Of a stretch of DNA of 64,000 nucleotides, positions 12,733 to 21,680 are shown in pieces. A model generated the notes under the pieces. It did not search any database. It was not told where the DNA came from and saw nothing but the letters and a program-made list of their open reading frames with translations. The stretch is from Pseudodesulfovibrio hydrargyri (GTDB lineage: Bacteria; Desulfobacterota; Desulfovibrionia; Desulfovibrionales; Desulfovibrionaceae): the NCBI RefSeq assembly GCF_001874525.1, contig NZ_LKAQ01000004.1, positions 2,632,730 to 2,696,729 of the forward strand, read 5' to 3'. The position numbers and the translations under genes are program-made. Every line of letters starts with the position of its first letter. The first letter of the stretch is position 1.

Positions 12733-12760
12733 ATTTTTGGACTGTCTTATTTTTGGACTG
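12733..12760. repeat. Tandem 12-bp direct repeat, candidate enhancer site
   Basis: ATTTTTGGACTG occurs at 12733-12744 and again at 12749-12760, one and a half helical turns apart. It lies in the ZraS/ZraP divergent region, about 115-140 bases upstream of the sigma-54 promoter. That is the usual distance for an upstream activator binding site. The assignment is positional only. Confidence 0.4.
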
Positions 12761-12873
12761 GTTAAAAATTAATCACATGCGACCGTCTTGGCAAGGGTAA
12801 ATTCGTTGCGCGGCATTTGTGTTTTTTCAGTAATTCTAATTAAATCAATATATTGTGTGAAGTAGAACGACTT

Positions 12874-12889
12874 TGGCACGCCCCTTGCC
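12874..12889 (+). promoter_or_regulatory. Sigma-54 (-24/-12) promoter of the ZraP-like gene
   Basis: TGGCACG-N4-TTGCC at 12874-12889 matches the sigma-54 consensus TGGCACG-N4-TTGCW at every conserved position. Transcription should start near 12900, about 35 bases before the ZraP-like ATG. The divergent genes encode a sigma-54 activator and its kinase, the expected regulators. Confidence 0.88.
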
Positions 12890-12935
12890 TTATGGAGGGT
12901 ACGAACACGAACAAAACCCTACAGGAGGTTTCATC

Positions 12936-13397
12936 ATGAAGAAGTTTGTTATGGCGCTCGCAGTGGTTTCGGTCGTCGCCCTGGTTTCCGCCAACGCCAT
13001 GGCCTGGGGCATGCACGGCTGGCAGGGCAACGGGTACGGCATGGGCTACAACGCCACCCAGGTCGACCAGAAGGCATACCAGGAATTCCAGGATTCCACT
13101 GCCGACCTGCGTGCGGCCATCCGCGCGGACCGTGCGGAGATGGCGGCCGTCATGGCCGGGCAGAATCCGGACGCCAAGCGGGTTCGCGCCCTGTCCGAGA
13201 GCATCGACAAGAACATCACGGCCGTTCAGGCCAAGGCCAAGGAACTCGGACTGCCCCAGTACGGCGCCATGGGCCCCGGCATGGGACGCGGAATGGGCCC
13301 CGGCATGGGTCACGGCATGCGCGGCGGCATGGGACGCGGCGCCATGATGGGCTATGGCCAGGGCTACGGCAACGGCTACAACTGCCCGGCCTGGTAG
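12936..13397 (+). CDS. zraP: ZraP/CpxP-like periplasmic metal-stress protein
   Basis: A 153-residue secreted protein. A Sec signal peptide (MKKFVMALAVVSVVALVSANAMA) precedes a helical core, about 40-105, of the kind seen in ZraP and CpxP. The C-terminal tail has repeated Gly-Met-Gly-Arg/His units and a terminal NCPAW. Met and His in the tail are likely metal ligands. ZraP acts as a periplasmic zinc-binding chaperone that damps its own two-component system, which fits the divergent ZraSR-like pair. The ATG at 12936 has a strong AGGAGG seven bases upstream, so the longer frame from 12873 is rejected. Expression is from the sigma-54 promoter at 12874. Confidence 0.82.
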   Translation: MKKFVMALAVVSVVALVSANAMAWGMHGWQGNGYGMGYNATQVDQKAYQEFQDSTADLRAAIRADRAEMAAVMAGQNPDAKRVRALSESIDKNITAVQAKAKELGLPQYGAMGPGMGRGMGPGMGHGMRGGMGRGAMMGYGQGYGNGYNCPAW

Positions 13398-13415
13398 ATC
13401 CGATTAATCCCCTAG

Positions 13416-13448
13416 TTCAGCGGGGGGAGAGCACCTCCCCCCGCTGAA
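13416..13448 (+). other. 14-bp perfect stem-loop between the ZraP-like and SHOCT genes
   Basis: TTCAGCGGGGGGAG (13416-13429) and its exact complement (13435-13448) surround a 5-base loop. No T-run follows. It therefore looks more like an mRNA-stabilising or partial-attenuation hairpin than a full terminator. Confidence 0.6.
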
Positions 13449-13469
13449 ACACGTTACGGAGAGAAAGAC

Positions 13470-13724
13470 ATGCTGCATCACAACTGGGGTTTCATGTACG
13501 GACCGGGCCATGGATGGTTCATGGGCGGCTTCGGTTCCCTCTTCGGACTGCTCCTCATCGGCCTGTTGGTGTTCCTGGTCATCCGGCTTTTCCAACGACC
13601 CGTCTCCGGTTCCAGCGCGAGGCGGGACCGGGAGGATTCCATGGAGATCCTGAAGCGCAGGTACGCCAACGGCGACATCTCCACCGAGGAATTTCGCAAT
13701 ATCCGCACCCAGCTGAAGGATTAG
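13470..13724 (+). CDS. Small SHOCT-domain membrane protein
   Basis: An 84-residue protein with a His/Gly/Met-rich N-terminus (MLHHNWGFMYGPGHGW) and one membrane helix at about 25-43. The C-terminal SHOCT motif reads MEILKRRYANGDISTEEF. SHOCT modules are short C-terminal oligomerisation motifs found in many envelope proteins. GGAGAG sits just before the start. It lies between the ZraP-like protein and the efflux operon, and its aromatic and His-rich N-terminus suggests a part in the same metal-stress response. The precise role is unknown. Confidence 0.75.
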   Translation: MLHHNWGFMYGPGHGWFMGGFGSLFGLLLIGLLVFLVIRLFQRPVSGSSARRDREDSMEILKRRYANGDISTEEFRNIRTQLKD

Positions 13725-13876
13725 AACTGAGTCGGGGCGGGATATCCTTGCTGGTCACGCCTTTCATTCTGTTCTATTTTCTAATAAGACAGGCGCAGAT
13801 TTCATACCTTGGAAGTCTGAAATTAAGCAGAAACTGGGAAGTCGCCTCTCCAACCATTCAACGCAGAGGGATCAGG

Positions 13877-15241
13877 ATGAAAACAGCTATAACCACCACC
13901 CTGGCAGCCGTGACCCTGCTCATTGCCCTGGGCGCGCCCTCGGCACATGCGGAGACGAAAGACGCCTCGGCCGTGACGGAACCGGCCCCGGGCGACTATC
14001 TCGGCGACCGGGCCGAACTGGCCGACCTCAAGTCCTACCTCCAACTCGCCTCGGAGAACAACAACGAGCTGAGGGCCGCCTTCCACCGTTGGCAGGCCTC
14101 GGTCAAGAAGGCGCTTCGGGCCGACACGCTGCCCGATCCCCGGCTCTCCTTCGGCTACTACACCACGCCGCTGGAGACGCGCGGCGGCCCGGCGCGCTAT
14201 AAATACGGGCTGTCCCAGACCCTGCCGTTCTTCGGCAAGCTCGCGGACAAGGAACGGATGGCCCTGCGCGAGGCCGACGGGTTCAAGGCCCGGTTCGACG
14301 ATCTCAAGCTGAAGACCTTTTACGAAGTCAAGAATGCCTATTACGAATACGCCTACGTGGCCCGGGCCATCGACATCACCGGGGAAAACATCGAGCTGAT
14401 GCAGTACCTGGAGAAGATCGCCACGGCCCGCTACACCACGGGCACGGCCAAGCATTCGGACATCATGCGTCCGCAGGTGGAGCTCGGCAAACTCGAGGAC
14501 CGTCTCAACTCCCTTAGGGACCTGCAACAGCCGCTGGCCGCCCGGCTCAACGCGCTGTTGGACCGGGAACCCGGGGCGGACATTCCCGTTCCCGCCGCCG
14601 TTCCGGTCATGTCCATCAGCGACACGGACGCGTCCCTGTTCGCCCGGCTCAAGGAGTCCAGTCCGCAGCTGGCCTACTGGCAGACGGTCCAGGCCAGGGA
14701 AGAGGCGGGCGAGAGCCTGGCCAAACGCGACTACTATCCCGATTTCACCTTCGGCCTGGACGTCACCGAAGTGGACGAGGCCCGGAATCCCGGCGTGATC
14801 GGCGACGGGGAGAACCCGGTCATGGCGACCATGTCCTTCAACCTGCCCATCTGGTTCAACGCCAGGCAGGCCGCCGTGGAGGAAGGGCAGTCCAGGGTTT
14901 CGGCGGCCCGGCGCGCCCGTCTCGGCCTGGAGCGCCAACTCGAGGCCGACCTGGAACTGGCCCTCTACAAGTACCGCGACGCGGGCCGGAAGATCGATCT
15001 CTACCGGGACACGCTGGTCCCCAAGGCGGAGCAGTCCCTGGGCGTGACCATGGAGGCGTTCATGACCGGGGCGGGCACCTCCCTGGACATGATCGACGCC
15101 GAACAGACCCTGCTGGAACTGCAGCTGGCCTATTACCGGGCCCTGACCGACCAGGCCCAGCGCCTGGCCCAGATCGAGACCCTGGTGGGCACCGAACTGC
15201 CGTGCGAATTTCACGGCTCCCTGCTGAAGAAGGGCGAGTGA
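13877..15241 (+). CDS. cusC: TolC/CusC-type outer membrane efflux protein
   Basis: A 454-residue outer membrane channel subunit. A signal peptide ends near AHA (residue 23). Two TolC-family repeats follow, rich in long amphipathic helices. Typical features are LPDPRLSFGYY, GLSQTLPFFGKL and SFNLPIWFNARQAAVEEG. It would form the exit duct of a tripartite pump with the membrane-fusion and RND proteins encoded next. It ends 3 bases before the next start, so the pump genes form one operon. I chose the ATG at 13877, where the signal peptide begins and AGAGGGATCAGG precedes it, over the long upstream extension in the same frame. Confidence 0.88.
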   Translation: MKTAITTTLAAVTLLIALGAPSAHAETKDASAVTEPAPGDYLGDRAELADLKSYLQLASENNNELRAAFHRWQASVKKALRADTLPDPRLSFGYYTTPLETRGGPARYKYGLSQTLPFFGKLADKERMALREADGFKARFDDLKLKTFYEVKNAYYEYAYVARAIDITGENIELMQYLEKIATARYTTGTAKHSDIMRPQVELGKLEDRLNSLRDLQQPLAARLNALLDREPGADIPVPAAVPVMSISDTDASLFARLKESSPQLAYWQTVQAREEAGESLAKRDYYPDFTFGLDVTEVDEARNPGVIGDGENPVMATMSFNLPIWFNARQAAVEEGQSRVSAARRARLGLERQLEADLELALYKYRDAGRKIDLYRDTLVPKAEQSLGVTMEAFMTGAGTSLDMIDAEQTLLELQLAYYRALTDQAQRLAQIETLVGTELPCEFHGSLLKKGE

Positions 15242-15244
15242 TCC

Positions 15245-15520
15245 ATGACCCGAATCAAGCTGGCCCTGTGCGCCGCCGTTTTGCTGGCCGCCGTCTCGAT
15301 CCCATTCTGGACGGGCGTCGGGGACGGAGAGGGCGGGGCCGTCCAGAGTCTGTGCCCGATCATGGGCTTCGACATCAACCGGGACATTTTCACCGACTAC
15401 CGGTCCAAGCGGATCTATTTCTGCTGTCCGTTCTGCCCGTCCGAATTCAAGAAGGACCCGGACAAGTACATGGAACAGATGCGGGACAACAACGTCCTGC
15501 CGGAAGACGCCCCGGCCTAG
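15245..15520 (+). CDS. Secreted TRASH/YHS-like small metal-binding protein
   Basis: A 91-residue protein with an N-terminal signal sequence and a cysteine motif of TRASH/YHS type. CPIMGFDINRDIFTDY is followed by FCCPFCPSEFKKDP. These short treble-clef-like modules are common in copper and heavy-metal handling proteins. Placed between the outer membrane channel and the membrane-fusion protein genes, it is probably a periplasmic metal carrier or sensor for the pump. The C-terminal part of the membrane-fusion protein has a related CPMAFDYEG motif. Confidence 0.75.
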   Translation: MTRIKLALCAAVLLAAVSIPFWTGVGDGEGGAVQSLCPIMGFDINRDIFTDYRSKRIYFCCPFCPSEFKKDPDKYMEQMRDNNVLPEDAPA

Positions 15521-15572
15521 GCCGCGGATCGAACGACGACGGGCACAATTGCCCGTAACCACAGAGGAAGAT

Positions 15573-17708
15573 ATGAGTACATTCAGAAACCGCAGATTCG
15601 CCATGGTCATCATCCTGGTCAGCGTCGTCGCCTTTGCGGGCGGATACCTGGTCAAGGGAGCCATCGGCCCCATCGCCGACGAGGCGGTTCACGCCCCCGT
15701 GACCGAGGACCACGACCTCGAGGCCCATCTCGACGACGACGGAAACATCACCTGGACCTGCTCCATGCACCCGCAGATCCAACTGCCCGAGCCGGGCAAG
15801 TGCCCCATCTGCTTCATGGAGCTGATCCCCCTGCGGCGCACCGAAGAGGGCGGACGGGACAGCCTGCGGGAAATCTCCCTGAGCGAGAACGCCAGGAAGC
15901 TGGCGGGCATCGCCACCGAAGCGGTCCGGCGTCTGGACGTGGCCGTGGAGACGCGCATGCTCGGCAAGGTCGATTACGACGAGACCCGGGTGCGGACCAT
16001 CACCGCCTGGGCCGGCGGGCGCGTGGACAAGATGTACGTGGACTACACCGGCGACACGGTCCGGCGCGGCCAGCCCATGGTTTCGGTCTACAGCCCCGAG
16101 CTGCTGACCGCCCAGGCCGAGCTGATCCAGGCGGTCAAGGCCATGCGCGACCTGAAGAACAGCAATCTCGACCTGGTCCGCGACAGCGCCGCGCGCACCG
16201 AGGACGCGGCCCGCGAGAAGCTTCGCCTCCTGGGCCTGACCAAGGCGCAGATCGACAGGGTCGCGGCCGAGGGCAAGGCGTCCGACCACATCACCCTCTA
16301 CGCGCCCCAGGGCGGGGTGGTCATCCGCAAGGACGTCAACGAGGGCCAGTACGTCAAGACCGGGGCTCCCATCTATGCCATCGCAGACCTGTCCAGCCTG
16401 TGGGTCGTGCTCGAGGCTTACGAATCCGATCTTCCCTGGGTTTCCCTGGGGCAGGAGGTGGAGTTCAGGACCGAGGCGTACCCCGGCAAGGTATTCAAGG
16501 GCAAGGTCGTGTACATCGACCCCCTGGTCAACGAGAAGACGCGCACCGTCCGGGTCCGCCTGGTGGTGCCCAATAAGGACGGCAGCCTGAAGCCGGGCAT
16601 GCTCGTCCGCGCCACCCAGCACAAGGACAAGACGGCCGCAAAGGGCGGGGAGTCCCCGCTGGTCATCCCGGCCTCGGCCCCGCTGATCACCGGCAAGCGC
16701 GCCGTGGTCTACGTGGCCGTGCCGGACAAGGCAGGAGCCTACGAGGGGCGCGAGATCGTGCTCGGGGCCAAGGCCGGAAACTTCTACATCGTCAAGAGCG
16801 GGCTGACCGAGGGCGAACAGGTCGTGACCAAGGGCAACTTCAAGATCGACAGCGCCGTGCAGATCGTGGCCAAGCCGAGCATGATGAACCCGTCGAGCGC
16901 CGTCGAGGGCGGCGACGACGGGGAACTGCCGTCCCTGTTCGCCTCCCAGCTGCGTCTTCTGGCGCAGTCCTTCGGGGAGCTGTCGGACGCGGTGGCCACC
17001 CGGGACCTGTCCCGGACCCATCTCGCCTTCGGCCGGTTCGACAAGGCCCTGCGCCTGATCGACGGTTCCGGTCTGGAGGGTGATTCGTCCCTGCGCTGGA
17101 AGGAATCGGCCATGTTGCTCGGCAACGACGCCATCCTCGGGGCCGAGGCCCCGGACGTCGCGAGGCTCAATGAGATATTCGCGGAGATGAAGGGCCACTA
17201 CGGCGAAATGGCCGCGGCCTTCAAGGTCGCCCCGGCCCCGGCCGGTCCCTCGGTTCCGGCCGCCTTCCGGCGGCAGCTCGGCCAGGTCTTCGCGGCCTAC
17301 GAGCCGCTGGCCAAGGCCCTGGCCACGGACGACGCCGAAGGGGCGCGCCAGGCCGCGTCCAAGGTCTCCGAAGCCCTCAGGCTGGTCGACGGCCAGGTCC
17401 TGGACGGCCCGTCCCATACCCTTTGGAGCGAGGCGCTCGAAGACATGACCGGCGGGCTGGAGGCCATCCGGCAGGCGGACGGCATCGACGCCGTGCGGAC
17501 CGGGTTCAAGCCGCTGTCCGCAGGCCTTTCCGATGCGCTGCTCAAGTTCGGATCGGACACGGACGGTCCCCTGTACGAGATATTCTGCCCCATGGCCTTC
17601 GACTACGAGGGCGCCACCTGGGTCCAGCGCGACCAGGAGGTTAACAATCCGTACTTCGGCACGGCCATGTCCACCTGCGGCGAAATCAACAAGCAACTCA
17701 AGCGGTAG
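15573..17708 (+). CDS. cusB: CusB-like periplasmic membrane-fusion protein with extra C-terminal domains
   Basis: A 711-residue adaptor of a heavy-metal RND pump, anchored by an N-terminal helix (about 10-30). A heavy-metal-binding domain at about 60-85 has the signature WTCSMHPQI...GKCPICFMEL. The barrel-sandwich, alpha-hairpin and beta-barrel regions of the CusB family follow (about 110-430). After this come roughly 260 residues not found in classical CusB: two similar helical segments (about 445-540 and 565-660) and a tail with CPMAFDYEGATW and a late Cys. These look like a DUF3347-type region in duplicate. The start at 15573 has AGAGGAAG upstream and is preferred to an earlier TTG. The coding end is 3 bases before the RND gene. 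Confidence 0.88.
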   Translation: MSTFRNRRFAMVIILVSVVAFAGGYLVKGAIGPIADEAVHAPVTEDHDLEAHLDDDGNITWTCSMHPQIQLPEPGKCPICFMELIPLRRTEEGGRDSLREISLSENARKLAGIATEAVRRLDVAVETRMLGKVDYDETRVRTITAWAGGRVDKMYVDYTGDTVRRGQPMVSVYSPELLTAQAELIQAVKAMRDLKNSNLDLVRDSAARTEDAAREKLRLLGLTKAQIDRVAAEGKASDHITLYAPQGGVVIRKDVNEGQYVKTGAPIYAIADLSSLWVVLEAYESDLPWVSLGQEVEFRTEAYPGKVFKGKVVYIDPLVNEKTRTVRVRLVVPNKDGSLKPGMLVRATQHKDKTAAKGGESPLVIPASAPLITGKRAVVYVAVPDKAGAYEGREIVLGAKAGNFYIVKSGLTEGEQVVTKGNFKIDSAVQIVAKPSMMNPSSAVEGGDDGELPSLFASQLRLLAQSFGELSDAVATRDLSRTHLAFGRFDKALRLIDGSGLEGDSSLRWKESAMLLGNDAILGAEAPDVARLNEIFAEMKGHYGEMAAAFKVAPAPAGPSVPAAFRRQLGQVFAAYEPLAKALATDDAEGARQAASKVSEALRLVDGQVLDGPSHTLWSEALEDMTGGLEAIRQADGIDAVRTGFKPLSAGLSDALLKFGSDTDGPLYEIFCPMAFDYEGATWVQRDQEVNNPYFGTAMSTCGEINKQLKR

Positions 17709-17711
17709 CCG

Positions 17712-20700
17712 GTGACCAAGATGGAACAGCATCCCCGCATCGAGGCAAAGACGCTGACGGACAAGGTCATCCGTTTCTGCCTGGAACAGAAACTGATCGT
17801 CTTCCTGCTGGTCGCCTGCGTCATGGGCTGGGGCCTGGTGGTCGCGCCGTTCGACTGGAACATCCCGGACCTGCCGCGCGACCCAGTGCCCGTGGACGCC
17901 ATCCCGGACATCGGCGAGAACCAGCAGATCGTCTTCACCCAATGGATGGGCCGCTCGCCGCAGGACATGGAGGACCAGGTCACCTATCCCCTGACCGTGT
18001 CCCTGCTCGGCATCCCCGGGGTCAAGACCGTGCGCAGCTACTCCATGTTCGGCTTCTCGACCATCTACGTCATCTTCAACGAGGACGTGGACTTCTACTG
18101 GTCGCGCTCGCGCCTGCTGGAGAAGCTGAACAGCCTGCCGCCCGGCACCCTGCCGCAGGGCGTCCAGCCGACGCTGGGACCCGACGCCACCGCCCTGGGC
18201 CAGGTCTTCTGGTACACCCTGGAGGGCCGTGATCCGGACGGCAACCCCACCGGAGGGTGGGATCCGGACGAACTGCGCTCCATCCAGGACTGGTACGTGC
18301 GTTACGCGTTGCTCGGTGCCGACGGCGTCAGCGAGACCGCCTCGGTGGGCGGGTTCGTCAAGGAGTACCAGATCGACGTGGACCCGGACGCCATGCGCGC
18401 GGCCGGGGTCACCCTGGAAGACGTCTTCTCGGCCGTGAAGCAGTCCAACCTGGACGTGGGCGCGCGGACCATCGAGATCAACCGCGTGGAATACCTCATC
18501 CGGGGCATCGGGTTCGTCAAGAACCTGGGCGACGTGGAGGAGGCCGTGGTCAAGGTGACCAACAACGTGCCCATCCGGGTCAAGGACGTGGCCCGGGTCT
18601 CCCTCGGCCCGGCCCTGCGGCGCGGCATCCTGGACAAGGGCGGTGCCGAGGCCGTGGGCGGCGTGGTCGTGGTCCGCTACGGCGAGAACCCGCTTCAGGT
18701 CATCAAGAACGTCAAGGCCAGGATCGAGGCCATCTCGCCCGGCCTGCCGTCCAAGGTCCTGGCCGACGGCACGGTCTCCAAGGTGACCATCGTTCCCTTC
18801 TACGACCGCTCCGGGCTGATCAACGAGACATTGGGGACCCTGGACACGGCCCTGACCGAGGAAATCCTGATCACCATCATCGTGGTGCTCATCGCGGTCA
18901 TGCACCTGCGCAGTTCCCTGCTCATCTCGTCGCTCTTGCCCATGGCCGTGATGATGTGCTTCATCGGCATGAAGATGTTCAAGGTGGACGCGAACATCGT
19001 GGCCCTGTCGGGCATCGCCATCGCCATCGGCACCATGGTCGACATGGGCATCATCATCTGCGAGAACATCCTCAAGAAATTCGAGCATGCCTCCCTGGAC
19101 GAGAGCCGCATGAAGGTCATCTTCAAAGGGGCGTCCGAGGTGGGCAGCGCGATCATGACCGCGGTGGCCACGACCATCGTCAGCTTCCTGCCGGTCTTCG
19201 CCATGGACGGGCCGGAGGGCAAGCTGTTCAAGCCCCTGGCCTACACCAAGAGCTTCGCGCTCATCGCCTCGATCATCGTGGCCCTGACCGTGCTCCCGGC
19301 CATCGCGCACCTCATCTACCGACGCAAGGCGGAGGGCGCCAGGAAGCGGCTGCCCAACCACCTGGTCGACGTCCTGTACATCGTCGCGGGCCTGGCCGTG
19401 GCCGTATTCGTCAAGTGGTGGATCGGCCTGTTCCTGATCGCGCTCGGCCTGCACCGCGTCTTCGGGCATTTCCTGCCGCCGCGCGTGGAAGCCCTGTGGG
19501 GCAAGGTCGAGAACTGGGGCGTCATCACTCTGGTGGTCATCCTCCTGTCCACGCACTGGCTGCCGCTCGGGCCGGAAAAGGGCAATCTGCGCAACTTCCT
19601 GTTCGTCGCGGTGCTCATCGGCGGGCTGATGCTCTTCTTCCAGATATTCCAGAAGGGGTACGCGTCCATGCTGCGTTGGGTCCTGGACCACAAGGCGGCC
19701 TTCCTGGCCCTGCCCCTGGCGATCATTCTCCTGGGCGGATTCGCCTGGTTCGGGGCGGGCGCCATGACTTCCTGGCTGCCCGATTCGGTCCGGGCCTCGG
19801 CTCCCGTCGGCGCGCTGATGCACGTCTTCCCCGGCCTGGGCAAGGAGTTCATGCCGCCGCTGGACGAGGGCTCCTTCCTGTACATGCCCACGACCATGCC
19901 CCATGCCTCCATCGGCGAGGTGCAGGACGTGTTGTCCAAGCAGGACATGGCCATCCTGGACATCCCGGAGGTGGACACCGCCGTGGGCAAGCTCGGCCGC
20001 GCCGAGACCCCGCTGGACCCGGCCCCGCTGTCCATGATCGAAACGGTCATCAACTACAGGCCGGAGTACCTGTTGGCCGAAAACGGCAAGCGGTTGCGCT
20101 ACCGGTTCGATGGCACCCAGAAGGACTACTTCCGCTCGGCCGACGGCAAGCCGCTGCCCGCCGGGGACGGATTGCCCTATCTGGTGCGGGGGCTTTACCC
20201 CCGTGACGGGCAGGGCAGACTCATCCCGGACCCGGACGGCAAGCCGTTCAGGCAATGGCGCGCGCCGCTCGACCCCGACCTGAACCCCGGGCGCGAGGCC
20301 TGGGCCGGGGTGCGCACCCCGGACGATATCTGGGACGCCATCGCCCGCGCGGCCGAGATGCCCGGCACGACCTCGGCCCCCAAGCTGCAGCCCATCGCCG
20401 CCCGCATCGTCATGCTCCAGTCCGGCATGCGCGCCCCCATGGGCATCAAGGTCAAGGGGCCGGATCTGGAGACCATCGAGCGCTTCGGCCTCAACCTGGA
20501 GCGGCTGCTCAAGGAAGTGCCGTCCATCCAGCCCGCCGCCGTGGTGGCCGACCGCATCGTGGGCAAGCCGTACATCGAGATCGTCATCAACCGCGAGGCC
20601 ATCGCCCGCTACGGCATCAAGCTGAAGAGGGTCCAGGACGTCATCGAGGTGGCCGTGGGCGGCAAGATGATCTCCACCACCGTGGAAGGGCGCGAGCGCT

Positions 20701-21641
20701 ACTCCATGCGGGTGCGCTACATGCGCGAGCTGCGCGACAACCTGGAAGGGCTGGAGAACATCCTGGTGGCCTCGCCCTCGGGCGAGCAGATTCCGCTCAA
20801 GCAGCTGGCCGAGTTGCGCTACGTGCGCGGCCCGCAGATGATCAAGAGCGAGGACACCTTCCTGGTCGGCTACGTCCTGTTCGACAAGAAGCCCGGCTTC
20901 GCCGAGGTGGACGTGGTGGACCACGCCAAGACCTACATCGACAGCAAGATCGCCTCGGGCGAGCTGACCGTGCCGCACGGCGTGTCCTACGAGTTCGCGG
21001 GCAACTACGAGAACCAGATCCGGGCCCAGAAGAAGCTGGCCATCATCCTGCCCCTGGCGCTCATGGTCATCGTGGTCATCCTCTATCTCCAGTTCAAGTC
21101 CATGGCCACGACCCTGATGGTCTTCTCGGGCATCATCGTGGCCTGGTCCGGCGGGTTCTTGATGATCTGGCTGTACGGGCAGGACTGGTTCCTGAACTTC
21201 AGCGTATTCGGCACGTACATGCGTGACCTCTTCCAGGTCCACCCGATCAACCTGAGCGTGGCCATCTGGGTCGGCTTCCTGGCCCTGTTCGGTATCGCCT
21301 CGGACGACGGCGTGATCATGGCCACCTATCTGGACGAAAGCCGGGAGAGCCGGGACACGGGCAGCATCCAGGCCATCCGCAAGGCCATCCTCGAAGGGGC
21401 GCAGCGGCGCATCCGTCCGGCGCTGATGACCTCGGCCACCACCATCCTGGCCCTGATTCCGGTGCTGACCTCCACCGGGCGCGGCGCGGACATCATGGTC
21501 CCCATGGCCATCCCGTCGTTCGGCGGCATGACCATCGCCATCCTGACCGTGTTCGTGGTCCCGACCCTGTACTGCCTGGTGGAGGAGCTCCGGTTCAAGC
21601 GGGACAACAAAAGTCAACTTCCTGAGACTGTTCAGGATTAA
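17712..21641 (+). CDS. cusA: CusA-like heavy-metal RND efflux transporter, enlarged
   Basis: A 1309-residue proton-driven inner membrane pump of the HME-RND family, about 260 residues longer than typical CusA (about 1050). The methionines that carry Cu(I)/Ag(I) in CusA appear conserved in YMPTTM, SMIETV and VMLQSGM. Hallmark RND segments include DIGENQQIVFTQWMGRSPQD and GTMVDMGIIICEN. The extra length is mainly two insertions. One adds hydrophobic segments around residues 540-690, in place of the short loop after the first transmembrane half. The other adds about 70 hydrophilic residues around 790-880. The GTG at 17712 follows the upstream stop by 3 bases; an ATG at 17721 is an alternative. 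With the CusC- and CusB-like genes it makes a complete envelope copper/silver-type exporter. Confidence 0.92.
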   Translation: MTKMEQHPRIEAKTLTDKVIRFCLEQKLIVFLLVACVMGWGLVVAPFDWNIPDLPRDPVPVDAIPDIGENQQIVFTQWMGRSPQDMEDQVTYPLTVSLLGIPGVKTVRSYSMFGFSTIYVIFNEDVDFYWSRSRLLEKLNSLPPGTLPQGVQPTLGPDATALGQVFWYTLEGRDPDGNPTGGWDPDELRSIQDWYVRYALLGADGVSETASVGGFVKEYQIDVDPDAMRAAGVTLEDVFSAVKQSNLDVGARTIEINRVEYLIRGIGFVKNLGDVEEAVVKVTNNVPIRVKDVARVSLGPALRRGILDKGGAEAVGGVVVVRYGENPLQVIKNVKARIEAISPGLPSKVLADGTVSKVTIVPFYDRSGLINETLGTLDTALTEEILITIIVVLIAVMHLRSSLLISSLLPMAVMMCFIGMKMFKVDANIVALSGIAIAIGTMVDMGIIICENILKKFEHASLDESRMKVIFKGASEVGSAIMTAVATTIVSFLPVFAMDGPEGKLFKPLAYTKSFALIASIIVALTVLPAIAHLIYRRKAEGARKRLPNHLVDVLYIVAGLAVAVFVKWWIGLFLIALGLHRVFGHFLPPRVEALWGKVENWGVITLVVILLSTHWLPLGPEKGNLRNFLFVAVLIGGLMLFFQIFQKGYASMLRWVLDHKAAFLALPLAIILLGGFAWFGAGAMTSWLPDSVRASAPVGALMHVFPGLGKEFMPPLDEGSFLYMPTTMPHASIGEVQDVLSKQDMAILDIPEVDTAVGKLGRAETPLDPAPLSMIETVINYRPEYLLAENGKRLRYRFDGTQKDYFRSADGKPLPAGDGLPYLVRGLYPRDGQGRLIPDPDGKPFRQWRAPLDPDLNPGREAWAGVRTPDDIWDAIARAAEMPGTTSAPKLQPIAARIVMLQSGMRAPMGIKVKGPDLETIERFGLNLERLLKEVPSIQPAAVVADRIVGKPYIEIVINREAIARYGIKLKRVQDVIEVAVGGKMISTTVEGRERYSMRVRYMRELRDNLEGLENILVASPSGEQIPLKQLAELRYVRGPQMIKSEDTFLVGYVLFDKKPGFAEVDVVDHAKTYIDSKIASGELTVPHGVSYEFAGNYENQIRAQKKLAIILPLALMVIVVILYLQFKSMATTLMVFSGIIVAWSGGFLMIWLYGQDWFLNFSVFGTYMRDLFQVHPINLSVAIWVGFLALFGIASDDGVIMATYLDESRESRDTGSIQAIRKAILEGAQRRIRPALMTSATTILALIPVLTSTGRGADIMVPMAIPSFGGMTIAILTVFVVPTLYCLVEELRFKRDNKSQLPETVQD

Positions 21642-21680
21642 CCTAAAAACAATACAACCGTATTACAAAAGGAGACACCA

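Noticed and set aside
13416..13448. Terminator after the ZraP-like gene
   Set aside because: The stem is strong but lacks a T-run and the next gene starts 21 bases later, so I list it as a stem-loop rather than a terminator.
15447..21617. A 2056-residue open frame on the minus strand opposite the efflux operon
   Set aside because: It is antisense to well-supported pump genes, is dominated by His, Gly, Asp and Arg, and has no domain. It is a by-product of high GC codon bias. The same applies to the long antisense frames at 5852-7987 and 47433-49517.
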